A stretch of DNA of 64,000 bases, from positions 124,001 through 188,000 of the forward strand of contig OV696605.1 in NCBI GenBank assembly GCA_927797885.1. Reading direction: 5' to 3'. This document shows positions 9,150 through 17,468 of the stretch, one piece after another. Both the position numbers and the translations under genes were made by a program. This stretch comes from Gloeomargaritales cyanobacterium VI4D9 (GTDB lineage Bacteria; Cyanobacteriota; Cyanobacteriia; Gloeomargaritales; Gloeomargaritaceae). A model generated the notes under the pieces. It saw nothing but the letters and a program-made list of their open reading frames with translations, was not told the origin of the DNA and did no database searches. How positions within the stretch are numbered: the first letter of the stretch is position 1; each line of letters begins with the position of its first letter.

Positions 9150-9731
9150 ATGACCATGACCGCCATTCAACGCATTACAGGCCGGGGTTTGCCCCTGCGG
9201 GGAAATGATATTGACACGGATCGGATCATTCCGGCACGGTTTCTGCGCTGTGTGACCTTTGAGGGTTTGGGTGCCCATGTATTTGCGGACGACCGGGCGC
9301 AGGGAACCCATCCCTTTAACCAACCTCAGTACCAGGGGGCAAAAATTTTGGTGGTGAATGCCAATTTTGGCTGTGGCTCCAGTCGGGAACACGCTCCCCA
9401 AGCCCTCTACCGTTGGGGCATCCGTGCCATCATTGGCGAAAGTTTTGCAGAAATTTTTGCTGGGAATTGCTTAGCCTTAGGATTGCCGGTGGTCACGACC
9501 TCAGCGGCGGTGGTGGCGCAGTTACAAGACCGGCTGACAGCAAACCCGACCGCGGAATTGACCCTGGATATTGCCCAGTTGACCCTCAGTGCCGCTGACC
9601 AAACTTGGCCGGTGCGGATGGAAACGGGGGTGCAACAATCCCTCTGCCAGGGCACCTGGGATGCCTGCGCCCAACTGCTGGCCAATCGGGAGGCAATCTT
9701 AGCGACGGCGGCTCGGCTGGCTCAAGGCTGA
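9150..9731 (+). CDS. leuD: 3-isopropylmalate dehydratase small subunit
   Basis: LeuD with LeuC isomerises 2- to 3-isopropylmalate in leucine synthesis. The protein has 193 residues. The family motifs are GNDIDTDRIIPARFL near residue 18 and NFGCGSSREHAPQALYRWGIRAIIGESFAEIF in the swivel domain. The large subunit leuC is not in the window. The ATG at 9150 fits the homology start (MTMTAIQRITGRGLPL). A small gene follows 58 bp downstream on the same strand. Confidence 0.93.
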   Translation: MTMTAIQRITGRGLPLRGNDIDTDRIIPARFLRCVTFEGLGAHVFADDRAQGTHPFNQPQYQGAKILVVNANFGCGSSREHAPQALYRWGIRAIIGESFAEIFAGNCLALGLPVVTTSAAVVAQLQDRLTANPTAELTLDIAQLTLSAADQTWPVRMETGVQQSLCQGTWDACAQLLANREAILATAARLAQG

Positions 9732-9788
9732 TCTGGACAATTGCCGAAAAATTGCCTAGAGTCAAAAAACGGCGGTTGCAGAGGAATT

Positions 9789-9968
9789 ATGGATAAGCAG
9801 GAATTACAACAGAAGGTCAAAGCCATTCAAAGCAAACGAGAGGTGCTGGTGCGGTTGCTTGCCCAGCCGGAGTTGGGCACCCTGCGGATTGATGTGACCC
9901 AAGCCCTGGAGGAGATGGACGATTTACTGGCGGAATTTGCCCAGGTGTTTCCCGGTACCGGGGCTTAA
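9789..9968 (+). CDS. Small conserved coiled-coil protein
   Basis: This is a 59-residue protein (MDKQELQQKVKAIQSKREVL, then LAQPELGTLRIDVTQALEEMDDLLAEFAQVF) made of two charged helices likely to form a short coiled coil or helical hairpin. A GAGG ribosome-binding site lies 5 bp before the ATG. It follows leuD closely on the same strand and is convergent with the SRPBCC gene, overlapping its stop by four bases. I do not recognise a function. Confidence 0.6.
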   Translation: MDKQELQQKVKAIQSKREVLVRLLAQPELGTLRIDVTQALEEMDDLLAEFAQVFPGTGA

Positions 9969-10498
9969 ATCACCGAGATACCATCCATGTTGACTAGACG
10001 GCCTTCTGCGGCCTGAGCCAATTGACGGGCAACCTGGGCGGCACGGGGACGAATCACCGACCACACCAGGGGGGATAGCCAGCCCTTAAGGGTGATGGAA
10101 TAGGAAATCTGGGTGCCGCAGACCGTAGATTGCACCTGGTAGGTCACCCGTTCCTCCAACCCCGGCAGGGCGAATACCCGTACGCTCAGCAGTTGTTGTT
10201 GTTGCACCCGCTCGACAAAAATCCGCACCCGCAAGGGAAATAACCGGGACACCGCATCGTACAGGAGTCCGGGTTTGGGAAGCAGTCCCCAGGGTACATG
10301 GGGGCGGGTCACCAAGGGATGCCAGGACAAATCCGCCAAATTGGCGAGCTTTTGCCAAATTTGCTCCACTGGAGCACTGCTCAGCGCATAGTAAGTGATC
10401 ATAATTTTGGCTTTTTTGGGTGCCTGTGGGCGTTGCCGCCGTTCCATCCCCGTTTCTCCCGGATTTTGCTTTACCATTGTAGAGCTTTCCCTGGGCAT
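9965..10498 (-). CDS. SRPBCC-family protein
   Basis: The core (MITYYALSSAPVEQIWQKLANLADLSWHPLV, ending ISYSITLKGWLSPLVWSVIRPRAAQVARQLAQAAEGRL) has the START/Bet v1-like layout. It has an N-terminal strand, a helix pair and a long C-terminal helix bounding a hydrophobic ligand pocket. Cyanobacterial members of this type are generally uncharacterised polyketide-cyclase/ligand-binding proteins. Several starts are possible: ATG 10498 is chosen (MPRESSTMVKQNP), 10402 would start right at the domain and 10534 is the longest. It is convergent with the small leuD-linked gene. Confidence 0.65.
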   Translation of the reverse strand: MPRESSTMVKQNPGETGMERRQRPQAPKKAKIMITYYALSSAPVEQIWQKLANLADLSWHPLVTRPHVPWGLLPKPGLLYDAVSRLFPLRVRIFVERVQQQQLLSVRVFALPGLEERVTYQVQSTVCGTQISYSITLKGWLSPLVWSVIRPRAAQVARQLAQAAEGRLVNMDGISVI

Positions 10499-10541
10499 TG
10501 ACCTACCTTTGCAAGAGATGTTGCAATATTGCAATAAATGT

Positions 10542-10639
10542 ATATGGCAATTCTACTTGATTAATGAACAGAAATTCCCCAGAACATGGGGGCAGTGCCC
10601 CTGCGACCCTCTGTTCCATTCTCATTTAGGATTGCTATA
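10542..10639. repeat. MITE-A copy
   Basis: The element reads GGCAATTCTACTTGATTAAT at the left, then CCCCAGAACATGGGGGCAGTGCCCCTGCGACC, and ends CATTTAGGATTGCTATA. It abuts a partial MITE-D and a complete MITE-C, so the whole 10542-10844 gap is a chain of three small elements. The MITE-A right end and MITE-D left end share the TATA junction. Confidence 0.75.
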
Positions 10640-10727
10640 TAGTAATTTCAAACAAGTTGGCGACATTAGCCTTTACCTGTAACCCCTGTCCTGGAAGGGG
10701 ATAGGGCGATTACAGGTGCCTCAAAGG
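10636..10727. repeat. MITE-D partial copy
   Basis: This begins TATAGTAATTTCAAACAAGTTGG and continues CGACATTAGCC...ACCTGTAACCCC, matching the left arm of the MITE-D family (compare 24147-24263 and 35744-35886). The right arm is replaced by MITE-C, which starts at 10728. Confidence 0.6.
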
Positions 10728-10844
10728 TACAGTCTATTTATCAATTAAAGGATACAAAAAGCCTCGATTATCCTAAAGGCTGGCCACGATTGATCTATGG
10801 CAAATGGGGTTCAACTGTATCCCATAACCACTCAAAAGACTGTA
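10728..10844. repeat. MITE-C complete copy
   Basis: This is a 117-bp element with terminal repeats TACAGTC (10728) and GACTGTA (10838-10844). It contains AAAAAGCCTCGATTATCC and CCCATAACCACTCAAAAGAC. Other copies lie at 12900-12994 (left end lost), 13248-13304 (right half) and 51256-51371 inside the CAST. It carries no reading frame. Confidence 0.7.
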
Positions 10845-10909
10845 TTGCTTTGGTTATGAAATGACTGTACTTGAGGCTCTCGGATTTTGCAGGCAGGGGT
10901 GAGGCAAAT

Positions 10910-11530
10910 TCACCGTTCTGGGGTGCGATAATTACTCGGTACCGCCACCGTGGATAACCCAGCCAACACCCGCAGATTTTGGCTCCGCACCAGTTCATTA
11001 AAGGTCAAACCCCGCCGTTCCAATTGGGCTTGTTGTTCAATGGCGGATAACAAAGCCCGTGCCGCTTCCGCTTCCGTATATCCCCGCCGCTGGGCGATGG
11101 TGACCGCATTCTCATCCGCCTGCAATTCGTAGGCCGGGGAGCGATAATTCCTGAGCAACTGGCGTAGAGCCACGCCTGCCAAAGCGCCGCCCACCAACAC
11201 GCCGACTCCGTCCCCCTGCACCCCTTGGAACGCCACCGCCACGCTACCCGCTAGGATCAACCCCTGGGACCAACCGGGGCGGAACCAGGCAATCCCCCGC
11301 AACCAACGGTCGGTACGCAGGAACAGTAAATCCCGTTGGGGTTCACTCAGGGTTTGCCAAAGCTGGAAGTTGATGGACACCGGCCATTCGGTGCGCCAAG
11401 GCCAAGGAAACGGTGCGGTCAAGACTTCCGTTTGCTGGGGCTGGGGAATCACCCGCAATTTCATCCGACTGCTGGCGGGGAGCAGGTCCAATAACCGGCC
11501 AATTTCCGCATCCCGGTCAAAGCCGTCCAT
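10910..11530 (-). CDS. DUF3318-like cyanobacterial protein
   Basis: This 206-residue protein has a central hydrophobic stretch (WSQGLILAGSVAVAFQGVQGDGVGVLVGGALAGVALRQLL, residues about 115-155). It is followed by LQADENAVTIAQRRGYTEAEAARALLSAIEQQ, which resembles the conserved helix after the membrane region in M48-like proteins but lacks a visible HExxH. The N-terminal part (MDGFDRDAEIGRLLDLLPAS) is typical of the cyanobacterial DUF3318 group, which I assign from memory. Its ATG overlaps the stop of the upstream substrate-binding lipoprotein gene, so the two form an operon. Confidence 0.6.
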   Translation of the reverse strand: MDGFDRDAEIGRLLDLLPASSRMKLRVIPQPQQTEVLTAPFPWPWRTEWPVSINFQLWQTLSEPQRDLLFLRTDRWLRGIAWFRPGWSQGLILAGSVAVAFQGVQGDGVGVLVGGALAGVALRQLLRNYRSPAYELQADENAVTIAQRRGYTEAEAARALLSAIEQQAQLERRGLTFNELVRSQNLRVLAGLSTVAVPSNYRTPER

Positions 11531-12750
11531 CAGGAACCCCCTACCGTGATGGTGTCAATCACTTTTATTGTGCCATCCGGGTTGACCATCCACACGGCGT
11601 ATTCCCCCGCCACATCCCCTTGCGGGTCAAAATCCACCGCACTGCTGGCGCCTTGGTAGTTGATTTCCTGCCCCTGTTGGAGCAACTTTAACCCTTCACA
11701 CACATCCGTAACGGGAGTGCCGGGGGGGTTGGCCACTGTGGTAATTTTTTCCCGCAGTTTGGCTCCTTGGTTCGACTGCGCCGCCTGCGCCGCCAAGACC
11801 AGTACTGCCGTTGCATCCCAGGTGTTGGGGGCAAAGACGTTGGGTTCCCGGTTAAATGCCTGCCGGTAGCGTTGCTGAAAATCCTTTAACCCCGGCCCTG
11901 CCGCCGCCGGGGCGGTGCCGATCACCCCGTTGATAATCCATTGCCCCTGGGGCGTTTTGCCGACCAACGGCGCCAACTGGTTATCCTTCAGCCCATCGGT
12001 CAACACCAGGGGAATGCGGGGGAAAAATCCCTGCTGAAACGCCGAACGCATCACTAACGTGCCAGTTTCCGGGTAGCCCACCAGCACCACCGCCTGGGGA
12101 TTGCGGCCAAACACCGACCGCACCTCCGAGTCAAAACTGGCACTTTGTCCTTCATAAAACTGGGTCGCCACCACCTGCCCCTTGGTTTTGGCTAAACCCT
12201 GCTGTAACGCCTGCGCCAATCCCCGCCCGTAGTCGTTGTTAATCGCCAGAATGCCCACCCGTTGCCAACCCCGTTTTTGGAGCAACTGCGCCAGGGCTTC
12301 CCCTTGAAAATTGTCTGGGGGGGCGGTGCGAAACCAAAACCCCTGCAATTCCCCTCTTTTCGCCCGCTCCGTAAACACGGGACTGGTACTGGCTGGAGAA
12401 ATCATCATCACCTGCCCCCGCACGGCAATGTCCACCGCTGCCCCGGATATGGCACTGCCAGCGGCTCCCACCACCCCCGCCACCCGGTCCACATCCACCA
12501 ATTTGGTCATGGCACTTACACCTGTGCTGGGCTGGGTCTGGTCATCTTCAGAAAGCAACTGCACCGGTTGGCCATTTACCCCGCCGCAGTCATTCACGGT
12601 TTTCACCAACAAACTGGCCGCATCCTGCATCCCCGGCCCAAACTGCGCCAAGTCCCCACTCAAGGGCAACAGCGTCCCCAGTTTTAGAGCATTTCCCCCC
12701 GCTTGACAACCGGTTAACCCCAAGACCAATAGCCAGCCCCACCGTTGCAC
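11530..12750 (-). CDS. Branched-chain amino acid type ABC transporter substrate-binding lipoprotein
   Basis: The lipobox is LTGC with Cys15, so the protein is anchored in the periplasm. The rest is a periplasmic binding protein type 1 (LivJ-like) fold: LKLGTLLPLSGDLAQFGPGMQDAASLLVKTVND, VAGVVGAAGSAISGAAVDIAVRGQVMMISPASTSP and VGILAINNDYGRGLA. Its length of 406 is normal. No permease or ATPase gene is next to it, so it is an orphan receptor whose ligand (amino acid, amide or urea) cannot be read from sequence. The DUF3318-like gene follows with an overlap. Confidence 0.85.
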   Translation of the reverse strand: MQRWGWLLVLGLTGCQAGGNALKLGTLLPLSGDLAQFGPGMQDAASLLVKTVNDCGGVNGQPVQLLSEDDQTQPSTGVSAMTKLVDVDRVAGVVGAAGSAISGAAVDIAVRGQVMMISPASTSPVFTERAKRGELQGFWFRTAPPDNFQGEALAQLLQKRGWQRVGILAINNDYGRGLAQALQQGLAKTKGQVVATQFYEGQSASFDSEVRSVFGRNPQAVVLVGYPETGTLVMRSAFQQGFFPRIPLVLTDGLKDNQLAPLVGKTPQGQWIINGVIGTAPAAAGPGLKDFQQRYRQAFNREPNVFAPNTWDATAVLVLAAQAAQSNQGAKLREKITTVANPPGTPVTDVCEGLKLLQQGQEINYQGASSAVDFDPQGDVAGEYAVWMVNPDGTIKVIDTITVGGS

Positions 12751-12799
12751 CTACATTCCTCCCAGCCTGTGCGAATTTTATAATAATAGATAGAGCAAC

Positions 12800-12900
12800 T
12801 ATAGCAACCTTCCCTGAATTCACAACAACCCTCGCAGGGGCACCGCCCCCGTCCCTGGTTCTGGGAGATTTGTGTTCGTTAATCAAATAGGATTGCTATA
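12800..12900. repeat. MITE-A copy
   Basis: The ends are TATAGCAACC and GGATTGCTATA. The hairpin CGCAGGGGCACCGCCCCCG is followed by TTGGTTCTGGGA-type sequence. It is joined at its right end directly to a left-truncated MITE-C. Together with the next two entries it fills the 750-bp gap between the substrate-binding protein gene and the 13504 gene. Confidence 0.7.
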
Positions 12901-12994
12901 GATACAAAAAGCCTCGATTATCCTAGAGGCTTAGCATGATTGACCTACAGCAACTAGGGTTCAATTGTATCCCATAACCACTCAAAAGACTGTA
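12900..12994. repeat. MITE-C copy lacking its left end
   Basis: The sequence matches MITE-C from GATACAAAAAGCCTCGATTA to the terminal GACTGTA. The TACAGTC left repeat is missing and replaced by the right end of MITE-A. Confidence 0.6.
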
Positions 12995-13203
12995 TCTTTG
13001 TGATGCTCAAGAAGTGGTAACAAGGACTCTGTAGCGGGTAGGTGGCTTTACTTCTCCAGGGAGAAGCGTCATGGGGTAGGGTTAGACATCGCTCAAATAT
13101 CCATGAGATAAGGCTTGGCGGGAATTTACTACCGAGAACTTAGAGAGCCTATCGTCTGGAATGGCATCCACTCCTTTGGGAAGACATGGTGCTGATTGTA
13201 ATA

Positions 13204-13240
13204 AAATTGTAATAATAAACAATTACTTGGATAGCACCAC
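13204..13240. mobile_element. IS1 end remnant
   Basis: AATAATAAACAATTACTTGGATAGCACCACC is close to the reverse complement of the IS1 left end at 18535 (GGTAGTGCTATCCAAG). It is therefore a leftover inverted repeat of the same IS1 type. The region 12995-13203 before it has no open frame I can support. A MITE-C right half follows at 13248-13304, and a decayed MITE-A at about 13309-13404. Confidence 0.5.
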
Positions 13241-13503
13241 CTAGGGTGAGTGACCTACGGCAAGTGGGGTTCAACTGTACCCCATAACCACTTAAAAGAC
13301 TGTATCTTTCTTTGGAAATAACCTCCTGGGGCGGGGCGATGCCCTACAAACCTCAGTTCTCTAAATATGAATTTTCGCTGACAATTCAGGTGGGATTGCT
13401 ATAGATGGTGCCCTCTAGAACCTCTGTTCACCAGTCCCTTGAACTTGCTATAATTGACAATATAGCCCTCAGTAATGTTAATAAATTAGGTTACTTCCTG
13501 CGA

Positions 13504-13845
13504 ATGTCCACCCAGGCAGTGCATCGGTTGAAGTTATTATTTTACCTTTTGCCGGTTGTGGGTCTGGCTCCGGCGGTCTGGAATTTATTCACCAATGCGT
13601 CCCGCTCTCGCCTGGAACGGGATTTGAGTCGGAGCGTCATTACCATCACGGGTTTATGGTTGGTGATGTATGTTTTGTTTGGCAGTTTGGCACAGCAGGA
13701 ATCCCTGGCACTACCGGCTTTGGCGGTGAATAGTGTGATGACTTCTGCCTATTTCGTCCTGCAATTGTGGTTAATGGTGCGGCTCTGGCGGGGGCAATCC
13801 CTGAAACTGCCGGGGGTGGCGCAGTTGGCTCGCCGTTTACCTTGA
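13504..13845 (+). CDS. Small membrane protein, hypothetical
   Basis: The ATG at 13504 gives 113 residues with three hydrophobic segments (LLFYLLPVVGLAPAVWNLF, VITITGLWLVMYVLFGSL, VNSVMTSAYFVLQLWLMVRLW). The basic tail GQSLKLPGVAQLARRLP would sit on the cytoplasmic side. The frame is open to 13405, but that part reads as MITE debris. It is 49 bp upstream of the LCP gene on the same strand, so joint expression is possible. No family recognised. Confidence 0.6.
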   Translation: MSTQAVHRLKLLFYLLPVVGLAPAVWNLFTNASRSRLERDLSRSVITITGLWLVMYVLFGSLAQQESLALPALAVNSVMTSAYFVLQLWLMVRLWRGQSLKLPGVAQLARRLP

Positions 13846-13894
13846 AGGCAATTTAAGCTAGGCTTAATTAGCGATTGTGAGGCTGTTTGTGTCC

Positions 13895-15238
13895 ATGACC
13901 CCTACCCCCACCCGTGTCGCCCCCCCGAAACTACGGCGCCGGGGTTCTGCTTGGCTGTGGTTGACCCTGTTTACGGTGTTGGGGCTGGGTTCGGCGGCGG
14001 TGGGGGCGGGTTTGGCGGTACTGCTCCAGGGTTCGCCGTTCCAACAACGGTGGCTCAGCCAGGAGGAGGCGAAAACCTTTTTTGGGGAACCGTTGGCGAA
14101 GGGGTTTTTTGGGGTGCCCCGGCTCAGTCGCCCGGTGAACATTTTGTTTATGGGCATCAAAGTGCTGAGCCTTGACCCGCAAGCGGGCTATCAAAAACGG
14201 GTGAATGATTTTGAGGGTTTGACGGATACGATGATTCTTGCCCGGTTTGACCCCACAACCGCTACGGTGACGGCGATTTCCCTGCCCCGGGATACGCAGG
14301 TGTTGATCAAAAATGACCCCTACAGCAAGTTGAATGAGGCGAATCAGAAGGGGGGGCCTGCTTTGGCGGCGGAAACGGTGAGTGCGCTGATGGGTGGGGT
14401 GCCCATTGACCGTTATGTGCGGGTGAATCCGATGGGGATCGAGGGGTTGGTGGATGCCCTGGGGGGGATTACGATCAATGTGCCCAAGGATTTGAAATAT
14501 CAGGACGATAGCCAGCATTTGTACATCAATCTCAAGGCGGGTTTGCAAAAACTCAACGGCAAACAAGCCCTGCATTTTCTCCTGTTTCGCCAGGATGGGT
14601 TGGGGGATATTGGGCGGATTCAACGGCAACAGATTTTTATGCGGGCGTTCCAGGAGCAGGCGTTGACTCCCCAAAATATTACCCGCTTGCCCCAGATTTT
14701 CGGGGTGATCCGGCAATATGTGGATACGAATTTGACCGGGGAGGAGTTGTTGGCGCTGGCGAGTTTTGCCCAGGAAACGTCCCGGGAAAAGTTTCAAATG
14801 ATCCTGTTGCCAGGGCAGTTTGGGACTTCCGGGCGATTGGCGAGCTATTGGATTCCTGACCCGACCCGCATTCAGAGGGTGGCGGTGCAGCATTTTGGCT
14901 TGACGGTTCCTGAGGCTACTGGGCGGGAGATGAATTTGGCGCAGATTGAGGTGGTGCTCCAAGACAGTACGGGGGAACGGGGGGCGGTGACGGCTTTGAC
15001 CGAGCAATTGCTAAAAGCGGGCTATCAGCGCCTCTATCGGGAGGTGCCCTGGCATGAGACGTTGAATCAAACGGTGATTATTGCCCAACAGGGGAATGTG
15101 GCGGCGGCGCAGGCGGTGCAAACGGCTCTGGGGTTTGGGGAAATCCGGGTAGACAGCACGGGGATTCTCAATTCCGATGTGACGGTGCGGATTGGGCGGG
15201 ATTGGCGGTTTCATCTCAATTCTGCCGCTCCTCAGTAA
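13895..15238 (+). CDS. LytR-CpsA-Psr (LCP) family protein
   Basis: LCP proteins transfer undecaprenyl-linked glycopolymers to cell-wall peptidoglycan. The N-terminal membrane anchor is residues about 22-45 (WLWLTLFTVLGLGSAAVGAGLAVLL). The LCP domain is at about 80-300, with DTMILARFDP, VTAISLPRDTQV, NEANQKGG, IDRYVRVNPMGIEGLVDALGGITINVPKDL and LLFRQDGLGDIGRIQRQQ, including the conserved Arg and Asp residues that bind the pyrophosphate. A LytR_C-type domain follows (GAVTALTEQLLKAGYQRLYRE to TGILNSDVTVRIGRDW). ATG 13895 is preferred over GTG 13877. Confidence 0.88.
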   Translation: MTPTPTRVAPPKLRRRGSAWLWLTLFTVLGLGSAAVGAGLAVLLQGSPFQQRWLSQEEAKTFFGEPLAKGFFGVPRLSRPVNILFMGIKVLSLDPQAGYQKRVNDFEGLTDTMILARFDPTTATVTAISLPRDTQVLIKNDPYSKLNEANQKGGPALAAETVSALMGGVPIDRYVRVNPMGIEGLVDALGGITINVPKDLKYQDDSQHLYINLKAGLQKLNGKQALHFLLFRQDGLGDIGRIQRQQIFMRAFQEQALTPQNITRLPQIFGVIRQYVDTNLTGEELLALASFAQETSREKFQMILLPGQFGTSGRLASYWIPDPTRIQRVAVQHFGLTVPEATGREMNLAQIEVVLQDSTGERGAVTALTEQLLKAGYQRLYREVPWHETLNQTVIIAQQGNVAAAQAVQTALGFGEIRVDSTGILNSDVTVRIGRDWRFHLNSAAPQ

Positions 15239-15300
15239 TTTCCCCGTCATTTCTGCGTAAACTCGGTAAACTCGAAAGGGTGACGTTACCCAAACCTGCG

Positions 15301-16023
15301 ATGAAGAATATGCCCCCGGTGGATGAAAAATTGGTTGTCAAAAATTATTTTAACGGCACGGGTTTTGAACGTTGGCGCAATATCTATGGCACCGGGGCGG
15401 TGAATCGGGTACAAACGGATATTCGCCTGGGGCATCAACGCACCATTACTACGGTTTTGGATTGGTTGCCTGCCGATTTAAGCGGGGTCACGATTGCCGA
15501 TGTGGGCTGTGGTACGGGCAGTTTAACGATTCCTTTGGCGCAACGGGGGGCACGGGTACGGGCGGGGGATATTTCGCCAAAAATGGTGCAGGAAGCCAAA
15601 AATCAAGCCCTGATCCAGCGCAATGTCCAGGGGCAATTTATTGACCAAAATATCGAATTTTGGGTGGGGGATTTGGAAGAATTGCAGGGTATTTATGACG
15701 TAGTCATCTGCCTGGATGTGCTGATTCACTATCCCACCCCGCAAGCCCAGGGGATGCTGAGCCATTTGGCTGGTTGTGCCCGCCAGCGGGTCATTTTCAG
15801 TTTTGCCCCCCAAACCTGGTTTTACAGTGCCCTGAAGCGGGTGGGGAGCATCTTCCCCGGTGCCAGCAAAGCCACCCGTGCCTATTTGCACCCGGAAGCG
15901 CGCATGACCCAAACCCTCACCAGCCTGGGCTGGCAGTTGCGCCGCCGTACCCAGATCAGTACCCGCTTTTATTTCGCCTGTCTGCTGGATTTTGAACGCC
16001 CTAGCGAGTCCCCTGGTAGTTGA
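15301..16023 (+). CDS. chlM: Magnesium-protoporphyrin IX methyltransferase
   Basis: ChlM methylates the C13 propionate of Mg-protoporphyrin IX using SAM, an early committed step of chlorophyll synthesis at the thylakoid and envelope membrane. It has 240 residues from ATG 15301. The N-terminal [21 protein letters not shown] and [15 protein letters not shown] are family hallmarks. The SAM site is [28 protein letters not shown]. Later parts are [11 protein letters not shown] and [22 protein letters not shown]. The longer open frame from 15202 overlaps the LCP gene and is rejected. Its stop lies 23 bp inside the tpiA stop region (convergent). Confidence 0.93.
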   Translation: MKNMPPVDEKLVVKNYFNGTGFERWRNIYGTGAVNRVQTDIRLGHQRTITTVLDWLPADLSGVTIADVGCGTGSLTIPLAQRGARVRAGDISPKMVQEAKNQALIQRNVQGQFIDQNIEFWVGDLEELQGIYDVVICLDVLIHYPTPQAQGMLSHLAGCARQRVIFSFAPQTWFYSALKRVGSIFPGASKATRAYLHPEARMTQTLTSLGWQLRRRTQISTRFYFACLLDFERPSESPGS

Positions 16024-16750
16024 CAATCCGGGCAAATGCCTGGGGTTCGAGGCTGGCGGTCCCCACCAACACCCCATCCACTTCCGGCATCGCCATCAGG
16101 TCGTCAATATTATCCGGTTTCACGGAGCCGCCATACAAAATTCGGACATTATCAGTGGCTTGGCTGGTGGCCTGTTGCAGGAGCGTGATTTCCTTGCGAA
16201 TCACCCCAATCACCCGATTAGCCTCTTCCGGGGGGCAGGTGTTGCCCGAACCAATCGCCCAAATGGGTTCGTAGGCGATGATCACCTGGGGGACTTTTAC
16301 CCCCACCAAGCCCTGCGCCAGTTGCGCCAGGATATGGGCTTCGGTCAACCCCTGGTGCCGTTGTTCTTCCGTTTCCCCCACGCAGAGAATGGGGGTGAGG
16401 CCATGCCTTTGGGCGGCTTTGAGGCGCAAATTCACCCGTTCATCCGTCTCGCCAAAGTACTGCCGTCGCTCGCTGTGGCCGATGATCACATACCGCACCC
16501 CCAAATCCGTGAGCATGGGCGGGCTAATTTCCCCAGTGTAGGCACCGGCGGCTTCCCAGTGGACATTTTGCGCGCCGAGGGCAATGCCCGTGGTTGCCAA
16601 TGCCTCCGAGAGAACAGCCAAGGCGGTAAACGGGGCGCAGAGGACAATCTCCTGGTCACTCCCGGCCACCAACGGGGCAAATTCCTGGAGATAGGCCAAG
16701 GCCTCCCCCCGATTTTTGTGCATCTTCCAATTACCCGCAATGACTGCCAT
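16001..16750 (-). CDS. tpiA: Triosephosphate isomerase
   Basis: This interconverts dihydroxyacetone phosphate and glyceraldehyde 3-phosphate in glycolysis and the Calvin cycle. It has 249 residues with the full TIM signature: AGNWKMHK (catalytic Lys), IIGHSERR (His), [11 protein letters not shown] (catalytic Glu) and [10 protein letters not shown]. The start ATG 16750 is directly upstream of the homology. It is convergent with chlM and overlaps its 3' end by 23 bp. Confidence 0.96.
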   Translation of the reverse strand: MAVIAGNWKMHKNRGEALAYLQEFAPLVAGSDQEIVLCAPFTALAVLSEALATTGIALGAQNVHWEAAGAYTGEISPPMLTDLGVRYVIIGHSERRQYFGETDERVNLRLKAAQRHGLTPILCVGETEEQRHQGLTEAHILAQLAQGLVGVKVPQVIIAYEPIWAIGSGNTCPPEEANRVIGVIRKEITLLQQATSQATDNVRILYGGSVKPDNIDDLMAMPEVDGVLVGTASLEPQAFARIVNYQGTR

Positions 16751-16877
16751 GACCGTACCTTGCCCTCAAAATCCATGCTTAGCTAGTGTACGTCAATCTG
16801 GTGTCGGTTCAACCCCTGGCTGTGGGTATAATCAAAGCAGTGACCTGTCCCATTGCCATTCCCTGAACGAGGTATTC

Positions 16878-17336
16878 ATGAATCCCAGTCCCAACCATAC
16901 GGTGCCGCCCCTATCCGTCAGCCGGGGGACAGTACCGCCGATGCCAACGGGGTCAATGTCGGGAGCCGCCACCGAATTGCGCCCTTGGGGGAGTTTTACC
17001 GTACTGGAGGAAGGCCGGAATTACAAAATCAAGCGAATTGAGGTCAAGCCAGGGCATCGTTTGAGCTTACAATTGCATTACCATCGCAGTGAGCATTGGA
17101 TTGTGGTTTCCGGCACGGCGAAAGTCACCTGTGGCGACCGGGAAATGTTGTTAAATTCCAACGAATCCACCTATGTTCCCCCCTGTACGCCCCACCGTTT
17201 GGAGAATCCGGGGGTGATCAATTTGATCCTAATTGAAGTACAAAACGGCCAATACCTGGGGGAAGATGACATTGTGCGGTTTCAGGATGATTACGCCCGG
17301 GTACCCACCTCAGCACCGGCTAATTCTGAGGGATAA
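16878..17336 (+). CDS. Mannose-6-phosphate isomerase type II-like cupin
   Basis: A single cupin domain of the type found at the C-terminus of bifunctional mannose-1-P guanylyltransferase/phosphomannose isomerases. Motifs: RPWGSFTVLEEGRNYKIKRIEVKPGHRLSLQLHYHRSEHWIVVSGTAKV, with metal-binding His in HYHRSEHW, and STYVPPCTPHRLENPG with the third His. It has 152 residues from ATG 16878. The free-standing form is common in cyanobacteria, presumably in GDP-mannose or exopolysaccharide precursor supply (inference). It is divergent from tpiA. Confidence 0.8.
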   Translation: MNPSPNHTVPPLSVSRGTVPPMPTGSMSGAATELRPWGSFTVLEEGRNYKIKRIEVKPGHRLSLQLHYHRSEHWIVVSGTAKVTCGDREMLLNSNESTYVPPCTPHRLENPGVINLILIEVQNGQYLGEDDIVRFQDDYARVPTSAPANSEG

Positions 17337-17389
17337 CCCTGGGGGCAAGGGTTAATGTCAGGGTTAAAATTACTAAAAAATTCAACGTG

Positions 17390-17468
17390 GCAAACAAAAA
17401 GTTTCCAGAACCAAGGACGGGGGCGGTGCCCCTGCGACCCCTGTTCTATTCTCATTCAGGATTGCTAT
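17390..17468. repeat. MITE-A copy abutting IS630
   Basis: AGAACCAAGGACGGGGGCGG through CAGGATTGCTATA is the right two thirds of MITE-A. Its TATA end touches the left end of the IS630 element, an arrangement repeated at 24362 with the second IS630 copy. Confidence 0.6.

Noticed and set aside
13931-15007. 358-codon minus-strand frame opposite the LCP gene
   Set aside because: It overlaps a recognisable LCP protein and has shadow-type composition.
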